NCBI RefSeq assembly: GCF_023065955.2
Contig: NC_079873.1
Location: 13,282,566 to 13,346,565, forward strand
From: Ursus arctos
Taxonomy: Eukaryota; Chordata; Mammalia; Carnivora; Ursidae
Direction of reading: 5' to 3'
Length of the DNA stretch: 64,000 nt
The notes beneath the pieces are model-generated. The model saw only the letters and a list, made by a program, of their open reading frames with translations, was not told where the DNA came from and did no database searches. Shown piece after piece: positions 11,695-22,435 of this stretch. The translations under genes were made by a program, and so were the position numbers. Each line of letters opens with the position of its first letter. Position 1 is the stretch's first letter.

Positions 11695-12039
11695 ACTGGT
11701 AAAACTGGAGAAATCCAATTAAGATCTGTGGATTGTATCAATATTAATGTCCTGGTTATGATACAGTATTATAGTTTTGTAAAATGTTACCATTGGGGGA
11801 AACTGGATTAGGAGTTGACAGGATACCTCTGTTATATCTTACAACATCATGTAAATCTATGATGATCTCAGTAAAAATTTCAACTAAAAATACTACCAAT
11901 CTGTAAGTATTACATTGGATTTCAAGAAGCACTGTTTAATACTAAGCTCGATTTAATAACTTAGGAAAAAAGAAGAAATACACAGTCTCATTAAATCTAT
12001 TTATAGATTGCAGGATAAATCCTGACTTGAGAAGTACTC

Positions 12040-12041
<2 letters not shown>

Positions 12042-12079
<38 letters not shown>
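12042..12079 (+). repeat. (GT)19 microsatellite
   Basis: Uninterrupted GT repeat of about 38 bases. Confidence 0.97.
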
Positions 12080-12081
<2 letters not shown>

Positions 12082-12239
12082 GGGGAGAAATTACAACTGA
12101 AATCAAGGAAATATGATAGTTTCTAGCAGCTTCTCCACCCTCCCTCCAGCTTCCATCTTTTACTTCTCTTCCTTCTTCCTGCTCTCTCTTCAGGTATCCA
12201 AGGCTCTGTTTGAGCCTAACTCCCAAAAGAAAAGAAAAA

Positions 12240-13250
12240 CTGAGTCACGCTAAGGTGTTGCTGACTTGATTGGTTAATTAATTAATTTGCTTCTTCTCCC
12301 TCATTCTGCCCACCCCCCCACTTATCTTTGAGCCCTAGTATAGTGACTTGTATATAGTTCTCATTAAATATTTGCGGAAGCTAATGACAATACTTTAAAA
12401 GAGGATTACTGTTTAGGGTAATTCCTAAGTTGGACAAATAACTCCGTAATGGTGAAAAGTTCGGCACCTTAGCACCTGGTTGAGGAAGGGAGTTTGGGAT
12501 GGAACTTTCCTGGCTCTGTTCAAATAGAGCATCAGAACTTCCTGCCCGGTCTAGTCACATCTACACAAAAAGCTCATCTTTTCCCAAATATGTGTTCCGA
12601 GTTTTTTAAAAATTAGCCTAAAATTGTTAAAGGCATGTACATGTTAGGAAATCAAATTATCATTAACACAAATGTGACTTTTGGTGGGTGTTCTAGATCC
12701 ATGAGATGATGATTGATGATGAAAATTTTGTCTTCTAATTCTAAATTTATGATCTTGCTTATTCTATCCCGGGAAAACACTTTAAAAATGTTGTATATGG
12801 TGTATTTGAGGGTAATATTTAAAGATTTCTTCCCCTAGCTTCAAAATTCCCCTCTGGATAATGGTAATTAGCTTGAATTCAGTTTTATGCAAAATGAAAT
12901 AAAAATAACTCAATATTTTAATTATTGGCAAACTGATTTTTTATTTTCTTAGAGTGGAAATAATTAAAAATAGAAGCCACAACTTCTCATGACTTCATTT
13001 TTCAACTTAGCTTAGATATTAGGATAATGTTTTAAAAAATTATCCAAATGTGTTTTCCCTTTTTTGTAGGTAGTTTTTATTTAAAAAAGAAAGAAAGAAA
13101 AAGAATTACTTGCTGTTCTTTTTTCATTAAGATTATGCCATAAGATGTAGGCTTGCTGTCCTGGGAGGAGGTAGATACAGCATAGGACAAATTAATCATT
13201 GCTTAGCTTTAAATTGCAACTGGGTTTTTAAAAGCCCTTACTGGGACAAT
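12240..13250. other. Repeat-poor AT-rich kilobase
   Basis: No interspersed repeat recognised. It has several TAATTA/TAATTAA and ATTA runs (for example near 12279, 12867 and 12963), which are homeodomain-type binding words but also expected in AT-rich DNA. Absence of repeats over 1 kb could mean constraint or merely loss of recognisable sequence. Confidence 0.4.
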
Positions 13251-14714
13251 CGTCTTCAAAGCCAGACTAACAAGAGAAAGAAAAAGGTTTTCTTAGGATT
13301 CCCAAAATTGGGCTTTTATAAGACAAAAACCAAAGCTTAGAAGGCTGACCACAGAAAAGCCATAGAATAGGAAGGATGAGGACACAGTGCAGGTAAGGGA
13401 AGCTCCCACACAGGAGAGAAAATGCCCTTCCAGTTCTAAGAGGGGGAGCTGGCCACAGAAAGGAAGAATAAAATGTCCCCCTATCTCCCCACCCTTTCCA
13501 TTCTCCAAATAAGGCATGGGAGCAGGAGTAGGGGCTGGTAGAAACACCCACATAGGCTTGGAAGGATCTGAAAGCATCAGGGTAAGGGGCCACCTCATCG
13601 GGCACATCCTGAATTAATATGAACATCTCAGGGAAGCCTGTGATAGCATTGTGTTTCATCCTCCTTGATAAGGGAGAAATGAAGGAACAGCTGCTTCATA
13701 GTTTTGTGTACTCTAGAAGGCAGGAGAGAGTTCCTGGGGGTCCAACTTGGGCATGGAAGACTTGATAGGGCAAATGTACTTGAGAAAGCCAGAGGGAACC
13801 TTGCAGAATCTGGGGACCTTGAAATGGGGACAATGGCAAGGGCCTCGATCAACAGCACAATGACCAAAAGATCAGCTGCCCCTCAGTGGAGACCAGGGCA
13901 GGATACCAAGTGGCTGGGTGGGCCAAGCCACCCCCAGAGAACAGCAGGAGGACCAGGCCATCTTCCCCCAACTATAAAAATGCACCTACTCACCAAATTG
14001 GGGGAAAAAGAGGAGGAATAATCCTTCACAGGGTGGCAGAACTCTGAAAAACTACATAACTATCTGAAAGAAGCAATTAAAGCAAGAAGAATGTGATGTC
14101 TATAAATAGCATCATCAATGAAGATAGGAGCTCAAGAGCAAGAAACAAAGAAAGTTGTATTTCTGGACACCCCAGTTTGCAAGCTGTAAATGTTGGCACT
14201 GGCACACTTTTAAAAAAGTATAATTTATTCAAAGAATAATAGGCAAAGGAGCTGTGGCAAAAGTATGGGAGTGAAGGAGAGGGGTTCCATTTCAGAGGGT
14301 CACTCCTCAGTTTCCTGCTTGGGTAGCTGGGCAGTGCTGCTGACCTTCCTAAGTCAGAAAATTAGGAGGAAGGATGCAGATTGTCAGAAGAGGGTGTGGC
14401 AGTTAGTCTGGGGTTATGCTTGGAGATGCTGCTGGGATAATGAGTTGGAGATGCTGAGGAGGTAGGGGACTTCTTTTGCTTTGCTTGCTTCACACAGCCA
14501 TCCACTGTTTCTGGGGTGTGCACTTGGCTCAAGGTTGTTGACACACTGAGCCTATTGCCCCCACAAAGCTGTACTTCACATTCCTCAGGTAGGCTCCTCT
14601 CCACTGAAAGCTTTTCATTTCTCTCTAGAAGATGTCATCTTTAGAGAGTATCTTTTTAGAATGTGTATGTAAGAAGGCTTTCCCATTCCCCAACCTGGTT
14701 TTTGTGGTCATCTT
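13251..14714. other. Unassigned stretch with overlapping open frames
   Basis: Open frames of 130 and 79 codons on the minus strand and 105 codons on the plus strand overlap between 13267 and 14021. I recognise no domain, signal peptide or repetitive protein in them. The composition gives few stops on both strands at once, which is typical of chance. No polyadenylated retrocopy structure is visible. Confidence 0.4.
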
Positions 14715-14716
14715 TG

Positions 14717-15245
14717 ATGCATAACAAGTTACCCCAAAACTCAGTGACATAAAACAACCACTTATTATGCTCATAAGCTCTGTGGGTCAGGAATTTGGAC
14801 AGGGCACAGCAGAGATGGTTTATTTATCTCTGTTACACAGTGGGGCCACAGAGGCTGATGGTGGCTTGACAGCTGGGGGCTAGAATCATCTTCAGGCTTG
14901 TCCACTAAACATATCTGGGACCATAGCTGGGTTTATTGGCTGAAACTCCAATATGTGACCTCTCTGTGTAATCTGGGCTTCCTCACAATATGGTGGCTCA
15001 GTTTCAAAAATGAGCATCCCAAGAAAGAGCCAGGTGGAAGATACATTGCCTTTTCTAATCTGGTCTTAGAAGTCACACATCACTTCTGCTGCATCCTGTT
15101 TATCGAGGAAGTTACAAAGGCCCACCCATCTTCAAGGGGAGGGAAAATAGACTCCACCTCTTGATGGGAGACCAGGAGGGTTCTAGACAAGCATGTGGAA
15201 CTGGGAATATTGTGAAGGCCATTTTTGGAAAATATCATCTGCTTC
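14717..15245 (-). mobile_element. MLT1-type MaLR LTR, antisense
   Basis: Antisense LTR from 'ataacaagttaccccaaaac' to 'gaaggccatttttggaaaat'. It includes 'agctctgtgggtcaggaatt' and 'gactccacctcttgatggga'. Solitary LTR without an internal region. Confidence 0.82.
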
Positions 15246-15690
15246 ACAAGTCTATTCCCTTTCTCAGTAGAAAATTAGAAGCCATTGGACACCCTTCAAC
15301 CTATTTCTTCTTCACCCCCTCATTTTAGCAGGATCTTTTTCCACATTCTTCCCCTTTCCATCCTCTTCCAAAAAGAGTGTTCTTTTGTGTCTCTCAGGTC
15401 CCACTTCCCTATACATTCCCTTGATCCACCACACCCCATCCAACCTGCCCCAGTTCCTCTCCTATAATAAAACCCACTTGCATATGCAGGTGTCCCATGG
15501 CCTTCTTCACATCCCCCTGTGGGAATTGGGGCTTGGGAAACTGATGCAAAAAATGCTGGTAATCTGGCTACTATTATTGCTGTAAGAAACTGCCCTTCAT
15601 CTCTGACGCAGGAGTTTTGTGTCTTCTGCAGCATCCATAAAACTGTGGCAGGCTACCTTGTTGGTTTGCAAGGAGGGTAAAATCTTAGAC
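15246..15690. other. Unassigned stretch
   Basis: Pyrimidine-rich on the plus strand, with no gene or repeat recognised. Confidence 0.4.
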
Positions 15691-15691
15691 C

Positions 15692-15902
15692 TTTTGCAGT
15701 TCTTGGCACCTACTTTGTGCCAGTTGCTTTCACATGTAATATAGCTAGTCTTCACTATAACCCTGGCATGGAGGTGTGAATAGCCCCATTTTCTAGGTGA
15801 GGAAATGGATTCCTAGAGGGTTAGAAACTTGCCCAAGTAAGTAGGAAGGTTTGGGTTTGAACTCAGGACAGTCTGTTTTCAAAGCTGTGTTTTTCCACAG
15901 TC
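15692..15902 (-). mobile_element. MIR SINE, antisense
   Basis: Antisense MIR: 'cacctactttgtgccagttg', 'cattttctaggtgaggaaat', 'gggtttgaactcaggacagt' in the expected order. Confidence 0.83.
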
Positions 15903-17514
15903 GCACAGCAATCCTATGGCTACAGCCACTCTATTTCAGGGAAAGGAAAGAATGAGCCTTGGTTACTTAGTCACTGTACCTATCATTGTTACCAATTGTG
16001 TCCCAATCATTGTTCACCTACTGTAGAGGACAAAGTCATTCCAAAAATAGCCTTGTACTTGACTTGTGAAGTCTTTGGAGATTTAGGGCTATTTGAAACA
16101 AAAATCTGTCTCCTCACTATATCATATTTCTTTATGGCTTTTTACATATATTTTCTCCATTATTGCAAAGTTCCACATGGAATTTGAGAATCTGGCAGTT
16201 GGTAATTTTTCTCAAGGAAAAGAAACATTAAGACATTTGTTCTTGGGAAAATAAATCCGTGTATGTGACATGTATACCAACACATATATACAACGGAGCA
16301 ATCTATTCAGGATTTATTTTTATATAGAGGACTGCTGTTATGCAAATATACACAGACACATTCTATGCTTTAAAGACATTTTCTATATGGAGAACCAGGG
16401 ATGGCAGGAAGGAGAGGGGACAGAAAGAAAGACAGGATTTCTCAGACGCACAGAACAAATCTACCTTCCCTCGGCTCTTTTAAATGTCTTTGGAATAGAT
16501 GTTGTGTGATGATTTGAAAGCATATTTGATATTTTAACTCCATCTTTAGAAGTAGAGCTCCAAATGCTAGCAAATGTCTGTTATGGCTTCTTGATGTCCA
16601 CATTACTGGACTTCCACAGTAGCATCAGAGCCCCTTTGTTGAAGAAACTGAGTAAAATAGCAACAACATCTGAAGTCCCCTAGACCCCAAATCCACTTTT
16701 AAAACCATCCTAGAGTGATTTTCCTCCTGTCACTGGTGATGGCAGATCAGATTAACAGTGCTGGTATTTCTTGCAGTCTGCCACTCCATGCTCTGGAGTA
16801 TGGGCGGCTTCCAAGGCCCAGGTATCAGGACAAAAAAGGAAGATCAGGAGTCAATTGGCCTCATACCTAAGCCTTGAGCACAGAAGCAACTGCTGAAGCC
16901 TCCACATGCTTTCCCATCCCCCTCCAGTCCATAGACTCAAGTCTGATTTCACCATGTTCACCAGAGCCCCCTGGTTTAATTAGCATAATTGTGGCTGTGA
17001 GAGCACATGGCAAAGATTATGGTTTCCGTGACCTCACTGATTCTGGAAAACACTGATATTTCAGAAAATATATGTATTCTTTCCTTCTGGGATTAAGAAC
17101 AAATCTAATAACATATACAGGACACCTCCTCTGAGCCTTCTCTTACCACCCCCAACCCCCAAGTACTGATCTTTTTCCCATTACCACAACCAAATTCATG
17201 AATCCATTTGAATGAATTCAGGGTTTAAGAGGACAGACATGGGCTGCTTATCACCACTCGACCCAATAGATGTGATCCATTTCCCCTGCACCCCCCTTTT
17301 TGGAAATGACTGTGCAATGCCTAGCCTGTGAAGTATAGGACCTACCTTTCCCAACAACCCCAGTTGGACAAGTAGGTAACTTTTTTTCCCCATGTAATTC
17401 CCCTCTTGGTGAGCTGCTATAGTGGGAAGCAGCAAAAGGAGCTCCTTTTTACCAGACTCTGTTGGTTCCCTGTCCATATCTCTTGAACTCTGCCATTTCA
17501 GAGTGATCTCACTG
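15903..17514. other. Repeat-poor, unassigned 1.6 kb
   Basis: No interspersed repeat or coding exon recognised. Small open frames only. A candidate for conservation testing. Confidence 0.4.
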
Positions 17515-17910
17515 ACTTCCAAATGGAAGCATCTACATCTCTGTGCCTGATGACCTTTTCTGGGACAGTGGGGCCAGTAAACTCCTATATGTGGCAGATT
17601 TATAGTGCCACAGAATTAACGCCCCTGAGAACAGCCTTCAACTAATGTCTCTTGGTTGTAGGGGTGTGAGTACCTCAGCTCCCTTTCCCCTCATATGGAA
17701 TAAATCTTGAGACCTGTATTTTATACCATTCACCAGAGCTGCCTTATGGGATTAATTTCCAATTATCTATTGTGGGTAGATGGCTTGATAATGTACTCCT
17801 TACTGGATGCCTTCCCTTCTCTGAATCACTTTTCCACTCTCCTGTTCATGTTCCCAAAACCTCCCAAGTAAACTACTTGCACTGAACTTTTGGGGGAACC
17901 CATATTAAGA
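17515..17910 (+). mobile_element. Ancient LTR-like repeat, copy A
   Basis: Shares two separated blocks in the same order with 44600-45120: caactaatgtctct at 17639-17652, and cccaagtaaactacttgcact near 17863-17884. The 3' block is typical of mammalian LTR ends. The family name is not resolved. Confidence 0.45.
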
Positions 17911-18153
17911 TACCCTCTAAAAGTTATAGAATACCATTAAGGAAGCTTCCCTTAACCCATTCGCTGGAAGTGCAAGGAAGGTTAATGATTCTGATACCCT
18001 TTACGGGCTCCAACAGAGAAGGGGAAACTCTGTCAGAGTTTCATATGAGGAAATGCATTAATTTTAGCTTTCTGTTGATCACTTATCCTTAAAACAAGTC
18101 AAGCAGTCCGTGTTAATTTTGGTAGTTTTTGAGTGCTTGCTCACCAGTTGGCC

Positions 18154-18339
18154 TTTTTTTTTTCTTTTAGAGAGAGAGAGAGCGCGAGCGGAGGTGGGGG
18201 TAGAGGGAGAGGAAGAGAGAGAGCCCCAAGCCAGCTCCGTGCTGGGCGGATGCAGGGCTCAGTCTCACATCACTGAGATCATGACCTGAGCTGAAATCAA
18301 GAGTTAGACACTTAACTGACTGAGCCACCCAGGCGCCCT
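18154..18339 (-). mobile_element. SINEC, antisense
   Basis: Reverse complement of a carnivore tRNA-Lys SINE: T-rich start, an AG-rich block complementary to the CT-rich tail, then 'tgactgagccacccaggcgc'. The TSD agttggcc at 18146-18153 and 18340-18347 is perfect. Confidence 0.96.
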
Positions 18340-18544
18340 AGTTGGCCTGTCTTCTTTACCCACTTTCATCTCTCCCAGTAGATAAAGTCAAAATTATTTC
18401 TGTGATGAAAATAGTCCATTGCCTTTATATATAAGAGGTCTGAGTTTCAAACCCAATTCTCCCATTTGTGGTATAACTGGACATGTTTTAAAATTCTTTA
18501 GTTCACTTCTCTCTAAATTCAGGGCAAAATGTCAGTTAGGTACT

Positions 18545-18655
18545 TCATTCAACAAATATTTTTGAGCACCTAGTACATACTGGTTTTGTATGAGCTCCCT
18601 TAGGTACAGTCATGAATAGTTAGAATTTCTTCCTTCATGATACTCACAGCATAGA
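18545..18655 (-). mobile_element. L2 3' end, antisense, weak
   Basis: 'ttcattcaacaaatattttt' followed by 'gagcacctagtacatactgg' matches the reversed L2 terminus; the rest is diverged. Confidence 0.55.
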
Positions 18656-18659
18656 TGTT

Positions 18660-18850
18660 GTGGGTTCTGAAGTCAGAGAGCCGGGCATTGAATTCTACTT
18701 CCACTAGCTTCTGTGACGTCACGAAACTTCTGTTTTTCTTTGTCAAGTGGGACCAATTTCCTCACAGGGTTGGAGAATTAATATCTATGGTCGAGGTAAA
18801 GCATAAGGTACATTGTTGCCAGTATATAGAAAATGTTCAACTGGTAAGTA
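18660..18850 (+). mobile_element. MIR SINE carrying a CRE palindrome
   Basis: Forward MIR, from a 'gttctgaagtcagagagccg' head through 'tcctcacagggttggagaat'. At the position where MIR normally has 'tgtgtgaccttgggcaag', this copy reads tgtgacgtcacgaaac, creating TGACGTCA at 18714-18721. Confidence 0.75.
18714..18721. promoter_or_regulatory. Full CRE palindrome (TGACGTCA)
   Basis: An exact 8-bp palindromic cAMP-response element, the known CREB/ATF binding word, inside a MIR. A chance match is possible, though the central CpG makes it less common in mammalian DNA. Function is not shown. Confidence 0.35.
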
Positions 18851-18867
18851 AGACATAAGAGGATTAA

Positions 18868-19395
18868 AATAGTTAATATGTACTGAGTGTTTACTGCATG
18901 CCAGTCACTGCTTAAACATTTTATTTTATTTATTTAAATATTTATTTGTTTTAGAGAGAGAGTGAGCAGGGGGTGGGAGGGGCCGAGGGAGAGAATCTCA
19001 AGCAGACTCCCCGCTGAGCATGGAGCCCCATGTTGGGGCTCATTGTGGAACTCATTGCAGGGCTAGACATGGGGCTTGGCAGGAGGCTCTATCCTACGAC
19101 CCTGACCCTGAGATCATGACTGGAGCCCAAATCAAGAGTTGGTTGCTCAACTAACTGCGCCATCGAGGTGCCCCTGCTTAAACATTTTAAATGCATAAAC
19201 TTATTTAGGTCACCCCAGAGCCCTTAATGATAGACACTATTCTTTGCTATTTTTATCATCCCCATTTTACAAATAGAGAAGTACAGAAAGACCAGGTAGC
19301 TTGTCTAGGGTTGCATAGCTAATATACAGCGCCAGGATTTGAACCTAGTTGGTCTGGATGCAGAACCCCACTTTTAACCTTCCACCATCACTTCT
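18868..19395 (-). mobile_element. MIR SINE, antisense, split by a SINEC
   Basis: The 5' piece (18868-18923) has 'tttactgcatgccagtcact'. The 3' piece (19190-19395) resumes with 'catccccattttacaaatag' and 'gcatagctaatatacagcgc'. The SINE at 18924-19173 sits between them with its duplicated target. Confidence 0.9.
18924..19173 (-). mobile_element. SINEC, antisense, inside a MIR
   Basis: Reverse-oriented SINE with an AT-rich start, 'ttgggtctccc'-equivalent middle and 'gccatcgaggtgcccc' end. It is flanked by a perfect 16-bp TSD, ctgcttaaacatttta, at 18908-18923 and 19174-19189. The target belonged to the MIR. Confidence 0.97.
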
Positions 19396-19564
19396 CAAGG
19401 TGTGGTTCTTGGAGTAGCTTGTTGGAGGTGCAGAACTCTGGGCACCTGGGTGGTTTGGCTTTGGTCATAATGTCGGTGTTTTGGGGTTGAGCCCCACATC
19501 GGCTCCCTGGTCATCAGGGAGTCTGCTTCTCCCTCTCCCTCGGCCCCTCCCCACCCTCCTGCTC

Positions 19565-19595
<31 letters not shown>

Positions 19596-19745
19596 TAAAT
19601 AAATAAATAAATAATAAATAATCTTAAAAAAAAAGAAGTGCAGAATCCTGGTCCCCCCCCAGACCTACTGAATCACAATCTGCATTTTAACACAATGTCC
19701 AGGTGATTTATATGTATATTACAGTTGGAGAAAGACTGCTCTACC
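19390..19745 (+). mobile_element. MER5A DNA transposon, split by a SINEC
   Basis: hAT-Charlie type non-autonomous element. The left part 'cttctcaaggtgtggttctt' is at 19391, and the right part 'agacctactgaatcacaatc' and 'ccaggtgatttatatgtata' after 19640. The SINE at 19436-19637 separates the halves. Confidence 0.82.
19436..19637 (+). mobile_element. SINEC, inside MER5A
   Basis: Forward SINE from 'gggcacctgggtgg' through a CT-rich block ((CT)n at 19568-19595) and an A-rich tail with AATAAATAAA units. The TSD gtgcagaa is perfect at 19428-19435 and 19638-19645. Part of the tRNA-like head is shortened. Confidence 0.93.
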
Positions 19746-19906
19746 CTATGCCAATTGGACTTTGATGAGTTAAGGGCTTTAGTGGAGCTATGTCTAAGAT
19801 GCTTTTAGAGCAAAAGTCCAGGAAGACCTGAACTGAGGATAATTAAGTAAAATATAATGTACCTTATGGCAAGTCATTGATATATAGGTGCTCAGTAAAC
19901 ACTAAA

Positions 19907-19908
<2 letters not shown>

Positions 19909-19946
<38 letters not shown>
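19909..19946 (+). repeat. (CA)19 microsatellite
   Basis: Uninterrupted CA repeat of about 38 bases. Confidence 0.97.
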
Positions 19947-19948
<2 letters not shown>

Positions 19949-20139
19949 CCCACAAACATATCATTATGGTAACATGAGCATGTAGCAGTGACTTCTGAAG
20001 GCCTAGCTTTCTCCCCTACCACAACTGCCCCCACAGGTGCCACTAGCCCTCATTCTACATTGGTCATTGGCCATTAGGCATTATTGCTGACAGCCATGTT
20101 CTCTCTCACCTTGATGGTTCAGGAAGGAATTTGCAGAGG

Positions 20140-20680
20140 CATAATTGGCTTGTTTTGTTTTCTTCCCTTCTTTGTTGTCATGGTTACTCAGTTCATTTGC
20201 ATCTTCAAGCTTCTTTCATATTAACCTGAAAACCACTCAGAGGGTCTCCCTCAAGGGGAGGGAAATTCTACTTGAAGGGTGAGGCAGAGTCCTAATTCCC
20301 AGGGATCAGGGTGATGGTATTAGATGAAGGCGCCTCCAAAGCAGAAACAAATTTTAAGATTCAGCCTGAAATCACAATTCATCTGGAGACTTCCTCTTCA
20401 GTTCTGCAGTTGGAGTTCTGTGTCTTGCATATGTGCATGTCTCAGTGGCAGACATTGTGTCCGAAAGCAGGAAAGAAGTCATTATCGCAATGACTCAGTG
20501 CAGAGACTATAGGGAGAAGGCACACTTCCCAAGGCAATCCTATTCTTCCAATGGAGAAAAAAGAAGTTTAATTCATTAAGCTTTTATCCCTGATGATGTC
20601 AGTCACAAAAGAAACTCAGGGTTCCTTGGCCATCCCTCACTTACTTACCCTAGTCCCTAGATGACTTTGCATTCCTATTT
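20140..20680. promoter_or_regulatory. Repeat-free stretch with octamer and MARE-like words
   Basis: No interspersed repeat here. It contains ATTTGCAT (octamer, 20195-20202), TGACTCA (AP-1/NF-E2 core, 20491-20497) with a GC at the MARE-like distance on its right, and a TGATGATGTCA near 20593. These are known binding words, but clustering by chance cannot be excluded. Confidence 0.3.
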
Positions 20681-20683
20681 CAG

Positions 20684-21115
20684 TAATCTGCTATAACCAA
20701 ACTACTCAAAAACTTAATGGCTTAAAACACCAACCATTTATTATTTCACATGATTCAGTGGGTTGAATGGGCTAAGCTGGATAGTTCTTCTGCTCATGAT
20801 GTCAGCTGAGGAAGCAGTCATCTGGGGGCTTGGTTACACTAGAATATCCAACTTGGCTTGCTGATATGGCTGGCAGTTAATGCAGGCTTTTGGCAGACAA
20901 CTCCAGGGGACAGTTGACCAGAGTTCCTTGGTTGCCTTCCATGTAGCCTGTCCGTATGGCTTGGACTTCTCACAGAATGGTAGCTGAGTCCCAGAAGGGA
21001 GTAAGTAGTCCAAGGGTCAAGGGACAGCACTGATATTCAGGGGGAGGAGAAATAGGCTCTCTACCTCTTGATGAGCATACAGGGAAGACAGGATTTGGGG
21101 GAATCCTTGGAGACA
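20684..21115 (-). mobile_element. MLT1-type MaLR LTR, antisense
   Basis: Starts with 'taatctgctataaccaaact' and 'ttaatggcttaaaacaccaa', and ends near 'ctctctacctcttgatgagc'. Solitary and diverged. Confidence 0.78.
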
Positions 21116-21149
21116 AGCTTACAGAACCCTCTTCCTGACCTTTTTGTCC

Positions 21150-21770
21150 ACCTTTCCCCAACTCCTTAAACTTTTCTACTGCACCCTCTGGAATTCTTGT
21201 TTAGTCATCAACAAAATTCCTTCTATTATAAATCTCTTCTCTGAATGTTTCTTTTACCTTCTTGCTCTACACGAAACCTGACTTCCCTTGAGGACATAGC
21301 TTTTCCTGCCACCCTCTCAGATGGTGGCTCTGTTCTCTCCTGTGTTCTTCATATCCCAAACTGGAGGGTGGGATAGGTACCTTTCCTTGCTATTTATTTC
21401 TAGTTTCCCAAATCATGTTGTCTTGTTCCTCACTAATACCACCCCGTCCCCATCTTTGAATGTCAAGTCATCAGACTATACCACCCACCACTCTTCCTAG
21501 TTACAGTCATCTGCCATCCCTATGTCATTCTCTCTCTTCCCTCTAAAATTGTACTGTTGCTCTAATACTGCTCCTGTCCTGATTCTTGGGGATTTCCATA
21601 TCATGTCAATAACCTTTCCAGTATTCTGCCTTTATGTACTTTGACTTTCCTTCTTCCAGTGGTTTTGTCTCTCCCCTCCTCAGCCACAAATTCTCATAGC
21701 CATATCCTGGAATTTTTTCAACTCCTTCATCTCCTTTATAATCTCTGTTCTCCCAAGGCACCAAGTCCAA
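21150..21770 (+). mobile_element. L2 LINE remnant, ORF2 endonuclease region
   Basis: Resembles the L2/CR1-clade ORF2 start. The 'gaaacctgacttcccttgag' block corresponds to the TETWL-like endonuclease motif, and 'cttggggatttccatatcat' to the GDFN-like motif. Frames are broken. The assignment rests on motif order and is moderate. Confidence 0.55.
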
Positions 21771-21984
21771 GCAGGTGTTTTGATTCTGTGAAAAGTAGAG
21801 CTGGGCCATTAAAAAATTACCCACAATATCCTTAATGCAGAATGGCTTTGGCCAGTTTATTTAAGAGTTGCTTAACAGAGATTAACAACACCCACAAATA
21901 GCATGCTCAACACTGGAATGAAGAAACCTCTAAATTCACTGGGACATAGTGTAGGGTACAATGTAATGGGACTCATGCTGCGTT

Positions 21985-22195
21985 TAGAAGCAAAAAGGCT
22001 GGCTTTGAGATCTAGCTTTTTTTCTTGGGTGTTGTGGTTCATTGGGCAATTCACTTAATTCCTGTAAGCATCAGTTTTCTTGTGTAAAACTACTATAAGA
22101 CATTCAGTTGAGTCTACCTCACAGGATTGTTTTGAAGATTAAATAAAATATATATGTGATACTCATTTATAAATTGTAAAGGACCTTACAGTGAT
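21985..22195 (+). mobile_element. MIR SINE
   Basis: Forward MIR with 'gggcaattcacttaattcct', 'cctcacaggattgttttgaa' and 'gattaaataaaatatatatg' in order. Confidence 0.7.
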
Positions 22196-22435
22196 TTGTT
22201 TATGTAAACTTGTGCCAGAATTTGGTCTGAAGGATGGTGTGATAACCAAAGTTTCAACAATACCCCCATTTTCAGAAGAAATAAAGGTATATTTGAAAGC
22301 TTTCCGAGGGAGAGTTTGTTGTTGTAAACTGGTTCTGAGAGATTTTGATACTTGTTCCTAATGTCCAGTACTGCCACTTCTGTTCATTTTGGGGAAGCTC
22401 ATTTTATGACAACTACTCTTAGAGCTCTATTATAT

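Larger units (their letters stand above)
11105..11890 (+). mobile_element. Old LINE-1 3' end, split by a SINE
   Basis: Blocks such as 'gatgtccttgaacaggtgaa', 'tgtatgattccatttatgta' and 'gaacagattagtggttgtca' are the standard end of old L1s. The tail resumes after the SINE at 11424-11555 with 'gtaatgaaactgttcagtat'. Interrupted, and later expanded by an (AC)n tract. Confidence 0.75.
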
